Shown here piece after piece: positions 7,285 to 13,987 of a DNA stretch of 26,034 nucleotides. Source of the DNA: UBA11373 sp035291545 (GTDB lineage Bacteria > Actinomycetota > Acidimicrobiia > Spongiisociales > UBA11373); NCBI GenBank assembly GCA_035291545.1, contig DATDRW010000059.1, positions 1-26,034 on the forward strand, given 5' to 3'. Under the pieces are notes generated by a model, which worked only from the letters and a program-made list of their open reading frames with translations, made no database searches and was not told the origin of the DNA. How positions within the stretch are numbered: position 1 is the first letter of the stretch; each line of letters begins with the position of its first letter. The translations under genes and the position numbers were made by a program.

Positions 7285-9080
7285 GACGCCTCCAACCGGG
7301 CCGCCGCCTCGTGTTCGTATGCCTGCACCAGGCGGGCGTAGCCGGGCTGGGTGCGGATCAGGGTGGCGTGGTCACCCTGGGCTACCACCCGGCCCTCGTC
7401 GACGAAGATCACCTCGTCGGCGAGGCGGATCGAAGACGGCCGGTAGGCGACGATGACGATGGTCGAGGGCAGTTCGGCGGCACGGAGACCGCGCAGAATC
7501 TCCGCCTCGACCGAAGGATCGACCGCCGAGGTGGCGTCGTCCATGATCAACACCCTCGGTCGGCGCACCAGCGCCCGGGCCAATGCAACCCGCTGGCGCT
7601 GGCCACCCGACAACGAGGCGCCCCGCTCACCGATGCGGGTGCCGTATCCGTTGGTGAGCTCCTCGATGAAGTCGTGCGCACCGGCCAGCCGGGCCGCGGC
7701 GATCACCCCCTCCGGGGGCACTTCGAGCCCCATCGTGATGTTGCCGGTGACGGTGTCGTTGAACAGGAAAGAGGACTGGGAGACGTAGGCCACCTCGCGG
7801 GGGAGCTGGTAGCGGGCGAAGTCACGCAGGTCGCGTCCATCGAGGTGGATACGCCCGGTACCCGGATCCCAGAGGCGGGCGAGCAGCAGCGTCAGCGTCG
7901 TCTTGCCGGAACCGGTGGGCCCGACCACGGCCACGGTTCGTCCCGCCGGGATGTCGACGACTACGTCGGAGAGGACGCTCTGTTTCGGGTCGTAGGCAAA
8001 GGTGACCGCATTCGAGTCGACCGGTGCGGCGCCGGCCTCGGACATCGCCTGCAGGCCGCCGTAGACAACACGCTGGTCGGCGTTGAGCACCGCCTCCACC
8101 CGGTTCCACCCCGGGATCGAGGCGGCCATGTCGAAGAGCACGAAGGCGATCAACTGGATCGGGAAGGTGAGCAGCGACAGCAGATAGAGGGAGGTGACGA
8201 TGTCGCCGGGGGTGATCGCTCCGGCATCGACGCGCAACGCCCCAACGCCGAGCAGGACCAGGCTGACCGCGGGGATGAGGACGACGATCAGCGTGCGGTA
8301 GGTCTCCCACCGCACTCCGACGTCGATGTTGCGGTCGCGCAACTCCTCGGATGCCGCCCGGAGTCGTTCCGTCTCCATGTCCTCGCGTCCCAGGGACTTG
8401 ATGGTGAGGGCGCCGTCAAAGCTCTCGTGGGCCACCCCGGTGACCACCCCGAGCTGGGTTTGGATTCCTTCCCAGGCCGGGTAGAGGGTGATCGCCGACC
8501 GTATCTCCACGAAGACGATCACCCCCATCCCGACGAGGGCGACCACCCCCAGCCACACGTCGGTGAGGGTGAGCAGCACGACGGTGCCGACGACGAGGAG
8601 TGACACCCCGGTGGCGTAGGGAAGGGGTGCCAACACCCCGGTGCTGCGTTCGGTGTCGTTGTCGGCGACCGAGAGCAGGTTGCCGATCGACTGGCGGCCG
8701 AACCAGGAGAGTTCGAGTTCCATCTGATGCTCGATCAGCTTGCGGCGCAGATCCTGCTGGTTGCGCAGCTGCAGCCATCCGGCCGAGGTGCGCCGCATGA
8801 CGATGGCTGCGGCCCGCCACAGCGCTACTCCCAGGACGGCGAGCACGACGGGCACGACCTTGCCCTCGGTCGGCGTCCCCTCGTCGAGGATCGGGATGAT
8901 CGCAGTGTCCGTGATCCACCCGATCACTGCCGATGAGGCGATGATCGAGGCGGCGAACATGGCGGCGCCGGTCACCGCCGAGGCGAACGACCAGGGCCGG
9001 GCCTTGATGAACCGGGCCACGATGCGGAACCCGCCGCCGATCACGTCGCGCGCGTTCGGCGGCTTCGAGGGAGTGGTCAC
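7281..9080 (-). CDS. ABC exporter half-transporter A (degenerate Walker B and H-loop)
   Basis: This protein of about 599 aa has an exporter membrane domain (about 30-330) followed by an ATPase domain. Walker A is GPTGSGKTT near 385-393, and the signature is a canonical LSGGQRQ. Walker B reads LIMDDATSAVD, so residue 515 is Asp where the catalytic Glu belongs, and the H-loop reads VAYRPSS with Y546 in place of His. The protein therefore contributes a non-hydrolytic ATP site, as in TAP1-like or TM287-like subunits. The start is GTG 9080, preceded at 7 nt by TAACCT; the frame stays open to 9224, but that part encodes a fragment of an unrelated DinB-like protein. It is the first gene of a two-gene operon. 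Confidence 0.92.
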   Translation of the reverse strand: MTTPSKPPNARDVIGGGFRIVARFIKARPWSFASAVTGAAMFAASIIASSAVIGWITDTAIIPILDEGTPTEGKVVPVVLAVLGVALWRAAAIVMRRTSAGWLQLRNQQDLRRKLIEHQMELELSWFGRQSIGNLLSVADNDTERSTGVLAPLPYATGVSLLVVGTVVLLTLTDVWLGVVALVGMGVIVFVEIRSAITLYPAWEGIQTQLGVVTGVAHESFDGALTIKSLGREDMETERLRAASEELRDRNIDVGVRWETYRTLIVVLIPAVSLVLLGVGALRVDAGAITPGDIVTSLYLLSLLTFPIQLIAFVLFDMAASIPGWNRVEAVLNADQRVVYGGLQAMSEAGAAPVDSNAVTFAYDPKQSVLSDVVVDIPAGRTVAVVGPTGSGKTTLTLLLARLWDPGTGRIHLDGRDLRDFARYQLPREVAYVSQSSFLFNDTVTGNITMGLEVPPEGVIAAARLAGAHDFIEELTNGYGTRIGERGASLSGGQRQRVALARALVRRPRVLIMDDATSAVDPSVEAEILRGLRAAELPSTIVIVAYRPSSIRLADEVIFVDEGRVVAQGDHATLIRTQPGYARLVQAYEHEAAARLEAS

Positions 9081-9087
9081 GGGCGGC

Positions 9088-9093
9088 AGGTTA
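9088..9093 (-). promoter_or_regulatory. Candidate -10 box TAACCT for the ABC exporter operon
   Basis: On the minus strand TAACCT ends 7 nt before GTG 9080, with no ribosome site between. It matches the leaderless pattern seen elsewhere in the window and supports GTG 9080 over the longer frame. Confidence 0.45.
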
Positions 9094-9140
9094 GAGGGGC
9101 GTCGTGACGGGTCCAGCGGGCTGAAGCAGGCCCGGGACTT

Positions 9141-9188
9141 CCACAGGTGCCGGGTGAGCGATGCCTGGTCGGCGTGCCCCCGAAGGTG
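9141..9188 (-). pseudogene. Remnant of the 3' end of a DinB-like gene
   Basis: The minus strand here reads HLRGHADQASLTRHLW. This matches the C-terminus of the intact DinB-like protein at 10680-11150 (HLRGHTDQASLTRHLW) at 15 of 16 residues. Upstream similarity fades within a few codons, and downstream no stop appears where the intact gene ends. The piece lies just upstream of the ABC operon and runs in frame into it. It looks like the leftover of a duplicated and deleted paralogue about 1.5 kb from the intact copy. Codon-level differences show it is an old or divergent copy. Confidence 0.6.
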
Positions 9189-9332
9189 TCGTGGGCGGTG
9201 ATGTCCACCCCCGCCGCAGGGCATCGGGTTGGCGGCTCGGGGTTCGTCGTCCCCCGATCCCTCCTACCCGTATGGATTCTGATCCCGCCGACGATTACCA
9301 AGGCAAGCGAGAGATGACAAAGGACGTTCCCC

Positions 9333-10028
9333 ATGGCCGATGACCGCATCACGGAGTTCATCCGTCGGTTGCGTCGGGAGGCCGACTCGGCGGATTTCAG
9401 CGTGCTTGCCGAAAGGGCGATCCGAACCGGGTCGAGGCGGCCGGGTTGGGTTGGCCGGCTCCGCACCCGAACTGCTGCCGCCGTCGCCGCGACGGTCGTG
9501 TCCGTCGGCACTTTCGGCGGTGTGGCATATGCGGCCGACGGCGCCAGCCCGGGCGACTTTCTCTACGGCCTCGACCGGGCGCTCGAGGCGGTGGGCATCG
9601 GCAACGGTGGCGGCGCGGAGCGGATCGCGGAAGCCATCGTGCTCACCGACCAGGGAGATCCCGGGGAGGGTCTCGAGCACGCCGCCAGTGCCGTTTCCGA
9701 TGATCCGGGAGCCGAGTCGGCACTGCTTGCTGCAGCCGAGCGGCTCACCGCGTCCGATGGCCCGGAGGTTCACGACCAGGTGGCGGCGCTCTTGACCTAC
9801 CTGGCCGACAACATCGGCAGCGTCGACGGGCAGGCAGTCGCCGAACTCGCTCAGGCCGTGCACGGTGGCCCGGGCGGTCGTCCGGATGAGGTTCCGGGCG
9901 GTCCTCCGGATGGGGTTCCGGGTGGTCCTCCCGATGGGGTTCCGGGCGGTCCTCCGGATGGGGTTCCGGGCGGTCCTCCGGATGGGATTCCGGGCGGTCC
10001 TCACGAGCCATCGCCTCCGACTCCGTAA
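9333..10028 (+). CDS. DUF5667-like membrane protein with GGPPDGVP repeat tail, possible sigma-factor partner
   Basis: This 231-aa protein starts at ATG 9333 after AAGGA at 9320-9324 (8 nt spacing). Residues 1-45 are basic and presumably cytosolic. About 46-68 is a single hydrophobic segment (TAAAVAATVVSVGTFGGVAYA). It is followed by SPGDFLYGLDRALEAVG, which matches the motif of DUF5667-type extracytoplasmic domains. The C-terminal 50 residues are a Gly/Pro tail built from about five 8-residue repeats (GGPPDGVP). Such proteins often lie beside ECF sigma factors and may act as anti-sigma or sensor partners; the ECF gene follows here. A strong hairpin separates the two genes. The functional link is inference. 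Confidence 0.78.
   Translation: MADDRITEFIRRLRREADSADFSVLAERAIRTGSRRPGWVGRLRTRTAAAVAATVVSVGTFGGVAYAADGASPGDFLYGLDRALEAVGIGNGGGAERIAEAIVLTDQGDPGEGLEHAASAVSDDPGAESALLAAAERLTASDGPEVHDQVAALLTYLADNIGSVDGQAVAELAQAVHGGPGGRPDEVPGGPPDGVPGGPPDGVPGGPPDGVPGGPPDGIPGGPHEPSPPTP
9872..10007 (+). repeat. Five 24-bp in-frame tandem repeats (plus a partial sixth)
   Basis: Units start at 9872, 9896, 9920, 9944 and 9968, with a partial unit from 9992. The consensus is GGGCGGTCCTCC then GGATGGGGTTCC. The period is exact and a multiple of three, so copy-number change would lengthen or shorten the encoded Gly/Pro tail without a frameshift. Units 2 and 4 appear identical, which suggests recent slippage or conversion. 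Confidence 0.9.
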
Positions 10029-10037
10029 CATCACGAA

Positions 10038-10087
10038 ACGCGCCTCCGGGCACCCGCTTTCTCCAACGACGGGTGCCCGGAGCGCGT
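10038..10087 (+). terminator. Long GC-rich hairpin between the DUF5667-like gene and the ECF sigma gene
   Basis: The arms are 10038-10056 and 10070-10087, giving an 18-bp stem with one bulged C and a 13-nt loop. The core pairs are CTCCGGGCACCCG with CGGGTGCCCGGAG. It begins 10 nt after the TAA and ends 21 nt before the sigma factor ATG. There is no T-tract, so it is either a GC-rich terminator or an mRNA structure that uncouples expression of the two genes. Confidence 0.75.
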
Positions 10088-10108
10088 CATACCGGAGTCA
10101 GGAGCATC

Positions 10109-10666
10109 ATGTCCGCCGTGCCCGGCGATCTCGATTCCGACTTCTCATCGACGCTGGCGCGAGCCAAGGCTGGTGACGACGTCGCCTGGCGGTATCTCTT
10201 CCGTCTCGTCTCGGGGCGCGTCGTGGCGTTCCTGGTGTCGCGGGGTGTACGCGATTCCGAAGACGTGGCCGGGGAGGTGTTCGCAGACATCGTGCGTTCG
10301 ATCCGCCGGTTCAAGGGAGATCGCCACGCATTCGTGTCGTGGACGCTGACCATCGCGCATCGGCGGATGGTCGACTCGGTGCGAGCCTCGGTGAGGCGGC
10401 CCGAAACTGCCAGTCCCGCAAGTCAACTGGATCGTCCCGATCCGGTCAACGTGGAGGAGGCTGCGCTCGGACTGATCGGCGCCGATTGGGCACGGCGTAT
10501 GCTCGACCTCCTGACCAACGATCAGGCCGACGTGCTCGCGCTCCGTATCTACGGCGACCTGTCGCTCCCGGAGGTGGCGCAAACCCTGGGGAAGCCCCTC
10601 ACCGCCGTCACCTCGCTGCAGCACCGGGGTCTCGAGGCTCTCCGGCGCATGCTGCAGGCTGATTGA
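10109..10666 (+). CDS. ECF-type RNA polymerase sigma factor
   Basis: This 185-aa cytosolic sigma-70 family member has sigma2 at about residues 20-95 (AWRYLFRLVSGRVVAF, then DSEDVAGEVFADIVRSI and FVSWTLTIAHRRMVD). Sigma4 lies at about 130-182 (NDQADVLALRIYGDLSLPEVA followed by the recognition helix in GKPLTAVTSLQHRGLEALRRM). Sigma3 is absent, as expected for ECF. ATG 10109 has AGGAG 4 nt upstream and sits just past a strong hairpin; the frame is open from 10073, but that would start inside the hairpin. Its likely partner is the upstream DUF5667-like membrane protein. Target promoters cannot be read from this window. It is convergent with the DinB-like gene. Confidence 0.9.
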   Translation: MSAVPGDLDSDFSSTLARAKAGDDVAWRYLFRLVSGRVVAFLVSRGVRDSEDVAGEVFADIVRSIRRFKGDRHAFVSWTLTIAHRRMVDSVRASVRRPETASPASQLDRPDPVNVEEAALGLIGADWARRMLDLLTNDQADVLALRIYGDLSLPEVAQTLGKPLTAVTSLQHRGLEALRRMLQAD

Positions 10667-10679
10667 GGGGAGGCTGCCG

Positions 10680-11150
10680 CTACCCCCGCCCTTCCCACAG
10701 ATGCCTCGTGAGTGACGCCTGGTCGGTGTGGCCCCTGAGGTGTTCGACACCGTGGATCAGCGCATAGGCCGCGGTGAACTCCACCACCTCCCCGGAGGCT
10801 CGCTTCCAGGGGTGCAGGGCACCCCAGTCGATCGGTTCGGTCGTGTCGAGTGAGGCCATGCAGTCGGCGGCGAGGTCGTCGATCAAGCGGAGGAGGGCGG
10901 CGGGGTCGTTGCTCTTCGCCCCGAACTCGGCGTTGCGGTCGCGCGCCGGAAGCGGCAGCCCCGCGGCAACCCGTAGCCAAAGCCGGGTGCTGTTCATCGA
11001 GTGGGTGACCAGCACTGCGATCGAGTTGGTCTCCGGTCCGGCGGGCCGCCAGTCGAGCGCGTCGGCGGGGATCCCGTCGATCACCCGGCGCAGTTCGTCG
11101 AAGGCGTCGATGGCGACCTTGCGAGCGGCGGTGAGAACTGGGTCGGTCAT
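10680..11150 (-). CDS. DinB-like four-helix protein
   Basis: This 156-aa protein starts at ATG 11150. It has the DinB/YfiT-type layout: an N-terminal helix (AARKVAIDAFDELRRVIDGI), then LDWRPAGPETNSIAVLVTHSMNS with a potential metal-ligand His. The end, YALIHGVEHLRGHTDQASLTRHLW, supplies the other His residues in the family's usual positions. These proteins are often thiol- or metal-dependent, and the reaction here is unknown. TAGGCT at 11178-11183 (minus strand) may be the -10 of a short-leader promoter. A 16-residue copy of its C-terminus survives as a remnant at 9141-9188. It is convergent with the sigma factor gene, with a 13-bp gap. Confidence 0.83.
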   Translation of the reverse strand: MTDPVLTAARKVAIDAFDELRRVIDGIPADALDWRPAGPETNSIAVLVTHSMNSTRLWLRVAAGLPLPARDRNAEFGAKSNDPAALLRLIDDLAADCMASLDTTEPIDWGALHPWKRASGEVVEFTAAYALIHGVEHLRGHTDQASLTRHLWEGRG

Positions 11151-11262
11151 GGGGTTCCGTTTCGGCCGGGGCGGAACAGCCTATCGGGTGGTCGGCGGGA
11201 CAGTCCCGATCTGATCCGGCGAAGGGGACACAGCAACAGCGCGTTCACGCGATCATGGCCGG

Positions 11263-11640
11263 GTGCGGAGGTTGGTCTTTCTTGCTGGCGTCACTGCGCT
11301 CCTCGTCGGCGCGTCGTGCGGGCGCCCTGCCGATGCGAGGGATGCCTTTTGTCGAAATGTCCAAGACGCACTCGCCGCCCCGCTCGCCGCGGACGTAGGG
11401 AGCGAGACCGGGGTACGGGACTACCGGGATCGGATGATCCAGATCGAACAGGCGTCTGCGGGACTCGATGCGGGAGATCGCTCGAGCCTCTCGGGTCCGC
11501 TGTCCGAGCTCATCGAACTGCTCGACGCCTCGGTCGTCCGCCGGGCTTCCCTGGATGGATGGTCGAGCGCTCCCGTCATGGAGGTCATCTGGGGTTGGTG
11601 CGGAATGGATGTCGGGGTGGCGTACACCGTTCAGCCGTGA
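11263..11640 (+). CDS. Small secreted or lipoprotein candidate, unknown function
   Basis: This 125-aa product starts at GTG 11263: basic MRR, a hydrophobic stretch LVFLAGVTALLVGASC, then a soluble part. The cysteine at residue 19 could be lipidated, although the preceding GAS is a poor lipobox (position -3 is Gly, not Leu). The mature region has an internal pair of cysteines (AFCRN and WGWCGMD) that might form a disulfide, and a helical middle part (YRDRMIQIEQASAGL). I recognise no family. No clear ribosome site precedes the GTG. It is divergent from the DinB-like gene and convergent with the GlnR-like regulator. Confidence 0.6.
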   Translation: MRRLVFLAGVTALLVGASCGRPADARDAFCRNVQDALAAPLAADVGSETGVRDYRDRMIQIEQASAGLDAGDRSSLSGPLSELIELLDASVVRRASLDGWSSAPVMEVIWGWCGMDVGVAYTVQP

Positions 11641-11711
11641 GTTGGGTGTGCTCTTGGGGATCTGATGCGCGGGCCATCCAGGCGTCGGTAGTGGGTCAGT
11701 CTGATATCGCG

Positions 11712-12359
11712 CTACCCGAACCGGTACCCGACGCTGCGCACCGTGGCGATCCATGACGCACGCTCCTCGCCCAGTTTGGCCCGCAGCCGGCGAACGTGGA
11801 CGTCCACGGTCCTGGCGCCGCCGAAGTAGTCGTATCCCCACACCCGGCTCAGCAGCTGCTCTCGCGACCACACCCGCCCGGCGTTGGTGACGAAGAACCG
11901 AAGCAGTTCGTACTCCATGAAGGTGAGGTCGATGGGTGTGCCGCCCACCGTTGCCTGGTAGGTGGCGAGGTTGAGCGACAGGTCCTTGAAGGTGACGAGC
12001 TCCTGAGGGGCGGCACCGACGGAACCGATCGCCAGCCGTGCCGCCCGCACCGCCACCTCGTCGGGATCGAGGGGCGTGAGCACGAAATCGTCAAATGAGC
12101 CATCGGCGAGTTCCGGGGCCTGCCGGCGTCCCGCCACCACGAGCACCGGCACCGGTGAGGCGTCCTTCACCCGCCGGGCGAGGGCCAATCCAGTGACGGG
12201 GTCGTCGCCGAGTTCGACCACCAGCAGCGCCCATCCCCCCTCAGGCTCGGTGTCGACCACCGCGGCAGCGTCGGCCACCGGAACGGGACGGAATCCGGCC
12301 GCGACGAGGGCGTCGACCAGCGAGGTGGACGGGTGCTCAGGATGGATGGCAACAAACAC
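11712..12359 (-). CDS. glnR: GlnR-like orphan response regulator (OmpR/PhoB winged helix)
   Basis: This 215-aa DNA-binding protein has a C-terminal winged helix (about 115-215) containing VWGYDYFGGARTVDVHVRR followed by LRAKLG and TVRSVGYRFG. That is nearly the sequence typical of actinobacterial GlnR, the activator/repressor of nitrogen assimilation. The receiver domain is degenerate: the N-terminal acidic pair is lost (VFVAIHPEHP), the phosphoacceptor position reads VVEL (Glu for Asp), and the usual Lys before Pro is Thr (VLTPLDPDE). It should work without phosphorylation, as known for GlnR. GTG 12359 is the chosen start, with AGGAGA about 12 nt upstream. It lies downstream of the glnA2-type gene, which supports a nitrogen role. 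Confidence 0.82.
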   Translation of the reverse strand: MFVAIHPEHPSTSLVDALVAAGFRPVPVADAAAVVDTEPEGGWALLVVELGDDPVTGLALARRVKDASPVPVLVVAGRRQAPELADGSFDDFVLTPLDPDEVAVRAARLAIGSVGAAPQELVTFKDLSLNLATYQATVGGTPIDLTFMEYELLRFFVTNAGRVWSREQLLSRVWGYDYFGGARTVDVHVRRLRAKLGEERASWIATVRSVGYRFG

Positions 12360-12402
12360 GGTGCGTCTCGTCTCTCCTGCTGGCCTCTCGGCGTTCGCCC
12401 CA

Positions 12403-12450
12403 GGGGTCGCCCCCTCCGGCACTCCGTGCCGCCTCCCCCTCCGGGGGAGG
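12403..12450. terminator. Cluster of three triloop hairpins between the glnA2-type and glnR-like genes
   Basis: Three hairpins lie in a row: GGGG-TCG-CCCC (12403-12413), CGGCAC-TCC-GTGCCG (12417-12431) and CCTCCCCC-TCC-GGGGGAGG (12432-12450). The last has a perfect 8-bp stem. They lie 53 nt past the glnA2-type stop (minus strand) and before the regulator start. No T-tract follows, so they may be terminators, attenuators or mRNA-stabilising structures. Confidence 0.62.
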
Positions 12451-12468
12451 AAACGGACGGTCCGGATT

Positions 12469-12496
12469 CTGGTGCCTGGCGCCTGGTACCCGGCGC
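12469..12496. repeat. Heptamer repeat, four units (CTGGTGC type)
   Basis: Four consecutive 7-bp units are present: CTGGTGC, CTGGCGC, CTGGTAC, CCGGCGC. They sit directly after the glnA2-type stop codon on the minus strand. The layout is the same as in the other heptamer blocks, but I found no clear inverted second arm here. Confidence 0.6.
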
Positions 12497-12502
12497 CTCT
12501 CC

Positions 12503-13831
12503 TCACAGTATCGGCAGATACTCCTCGAGTTCGAAGCGGCTGACGTGGCGCTGATATCGGTCCCATTCGGCCCGCTTGTTGCGCAGGAACCACTCGAAGA
12601 GGTGCTCGCCCAGGGCGTTCGCCACCAACTCGGAGGATTCCATGGCGTCGAGCGCCGAGGCCAGGTTGCCGGGGATGCGCTCCACCCCGGCTGCGGCGAG
12701 CTCCGCCGGCGACAATCCCGACACGTTGGAGGCGATCTCCGGTGGCAACGGGTATCCGCCCTCGATGCCGGCGAGCCCGGCGGCGAGGATCACCGACAGC
12801 GCCAGGTAGGGGTTGCACGCCGGATCGGGAGAGCGGTACTCCACCCGGGTGCTGGTGGGCTTGCCCTTCTTCGGGGTGGGCACGCGCACCAGCGCCGACT
12901 GGTTGTTGCGCGCCCAGGTGATCCAGACCGGGGCGTCGAAGCCGGTCACCAGCCGCTTGTACGAGTTGACCCACTGGTTGGTGACCGCGGTGATCTCATG
13001 CCCGTGCCGGAGCAGACCGGCGACAAAGCCCTGCGCCACCTTGGACAACCCGTACTCGGCACCCGCCTCATGGAAGGCATTGCTGTCGCCCTCGAACAAG
13101 GAGAGGTGGAGGTGGAGCCCACTTCCGTCGTATCCCTCGAGAGGCTTGGGCATGAAGGTGGCGTAGATGCCGTGCTCCAGCGCCACCTCCTTCACCGCCA
13201 GCCGGGTGGTCATGAGGGCGTCGGCCATGGTGAGGGCGTCGGTGTAGCGGAGGTCGAGCTCGTGCTGGCTGGGGGCGACCTCGTGGTGCGATGCCTCTAC
13301 CGGGATGCCGAGGTTCTCCAGCGCCATGATCGTCTTGCGCCGGTACTCCTGGGCGACGTCGAGCGGGGTGAGGTCGAAGTATCCGCCGCGATCGAGGGTC
13401 TGCGGGATCGGTCCGGAGTCGGCGAAGTAGAAGTACTCGACCTCGGGGCCGACATAGAAGGTGTATCCGAGGTCGGCGGCGCGTTGCAGGTTGCGCTTCA
13501 GCACCGCGCGGGGGTCGCCCGCAAATGGTTCGCCGTCGGGGGTGGTGAGGTCGCAGAACATCCGGGCCACCCCGGCGTGGTCGTCGCGCCAGGGCAGGAT
13601 CTGAAAGGTGGTGGCGTCCGGGTGGGCCAGCATGTCGGCCTCCTGCACCCGGGAAAACCCGTCGATCGCGGAGCCGTCGAATTGCATGCCCTCGTCGAAG
13701 GCGTTCTCCAGTTCGGCCGGGGTGATGGCGAACGACTTCAGGTATCCGAGCACGTCCGTGAACCACAGGCGGATGAAGCGGATACCCCGCTCCTCCACCG
13801 TGCGCAGCACGTACTCCTCTTGCTTACCCAT
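12503..13831 (-). CDS. glnA2: Glutamine synthetase type I, GlnA2-like
   Basis: This 442-aa cytosolic enzyme makes glutamine from glutamate, ammonia and ATP. Family motifs run in order: MQFDGSAIDGF near residue 49, VGPEVEYFYF near 127 (metal-binding Glu), SGLHLHLSL near 245, NSYKRL, and VEYRSPDPACNPYLAL near 330. It lacks the NLYDLP-type adenylylation loop seen in the neighbouring enzyme. It ends like mycobacterial GlnA2 (AMESSELVANALGEH, FFLRNKR-like FLRNKRAEW). It is therefore the shorter GSI-alpha-like class, probably not GlnE-controlled. GGAGGT sits 7 nt before ATG 13831. It diverges from the GlnA1-type gene. In actinobacteria such paralogues can be accessory synthetases, so activity is likely but not proven. 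Confidence 0.93.
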   Translation of the reverse strand: MGKQEEYVLRTVEERGIRFIRLWFTDVLGYLKSFAITPAELENAFDEGMQFDGSAIDGFSRVQEADMLAHPDATTFQILPWRDDHAGVARMFCDLTTPDGEPFAGDPRAVLKRNLQRAADLGYTFYVGPEVEYFYFADSGPIPQTLDRGGYFDLTPLDVAQEYRRKTIMALENLGIPVEASHHEVAPSQHELDLRYTDALTMADALMTTRLAVKEVALEHGIYATFMPKPLEGYDGSGLHLHLSLFEGDSNAFHEAGAEYGLSKVAQGFVAGLLRHGHEITAVTNQWVNSYKRLVTGFDAPVWITWARNNQSALVRVPTPKKGKPTSTRVEYRSPDPACNPYLALSVILAAGLAGIEGGYPLPPEIASNVSGLSPAELAAAGVERIPGNLASALDAMESSELVANALGEHLFEWFLRNKRAEWDRYQRHVSRFELEEYLPIL

Positions 13832-13852
13832 GGGGTCGACCTCCGAGCAGGC

Positions 13853-13881
13853 ATGGTACGGACGGCTGCAGCGTGTGAGAA
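13853..13881 (-). promoter_or_regulatory. Candidate promoter of the glnA2-type gene
   Basis: On the minus strand TTCTCA (13876-13881) and TACCAT (13853-13858) are separated by 17 nt. They match 4 of 6 bases of TTGACA and fit TANNNT. The predicted transcription start is about 15 nt before ATG 13831, leaving room for GGAGGT at 13839-13844. Confidence 0.42.
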
Positions 13882-13896
13882 GAGGCCGTAGCCTCT
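13881..13896. promoter_or_regulatory. Inverted repeat AGAGGC-CGTA-GCCTCT beside the GlnR-like array
   Basis: A perfect 6-bp inverted repeat with a 4-nt spacer overlaps the edge of the candidate glnA2 -35 element and ends 2 nt before the first pentamer of the phased array. It could be an operator half-site pair or a chance palindrome. Confidence 0.35.
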
Positions 13897-13897
13897 C

Positions 13898-13935
13898 GAA
13901 ACACAGCGTTCACACACCGGCAACCGATCCGAAAT
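13898..13935. promoter_or_regulatory. Candidate GlnR-box array in the divergent glnA2/glnA1 intergenic region
   Basis: Four pentamers sit at exact 11-bp steps with 6-nt gaps: GAAAC (13898), TTCAC (13909), GCAAC (13920), GAAAT (13931). The known GlnR operator alternates gTnAC and GaAAc pentamers with 6-nt gaps, one helical turn apart. TTCAC-n6-GCAAC fits with two changed bases, and GAAAC precedes it in phase. It lies between the two divergent glutamine synthetase genes, 53 nt before ATG 13988, with a GlnR-like regulator 1.5 kb away. An alternative reading of the right end is a CCGAT-CCGAA-ATCGG palindrome. Confidence 0.55.
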
Positions 13936-13987
13936 CGGGTGCGGGTACAACGCTGGGTCGAATTCACACCCAGACAAGGAGTCGCCA

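Noticed and set aside
5212..8603. Long + strand frames opposite the ABC exporter genes
   Set aside because: Both contain Gly/His/Asp-rich low-complexity sequence; the minus-strand ABC proteins are well conserved.
9271..9343. Possible 23-aa leader peptide (MDSDPADDYQGKREMTK...) overlapping the DUF5667-like start
   Set aside because: The ATG follows TACCCGT, which is not a good TANNNT box, and there is no ribosome site; the frame is short enough to be chance. Worth a look only if ribosome profiling shows it.
12360..12974. Upstream extension of the GlnR-like frame
   Set aside because: It would run through three hairpins and the end of the GlnA2-type gene; homology starts at GTG 12359.
12545..13891. 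448-aa + strand frame opposite the GlnA2-type gene
   Set aside because: Shadow of the glutamine synthetase; no domain and it runs through the divergent promoter region.
13946..13951. TACAAC as -10 of the glnA1-type gene
   Set aside because: Last base does not fit TANNNT and no -35 stands 16-18 nt upstream; a GlnR-activated promoter could be weak, but I cannot support a position.
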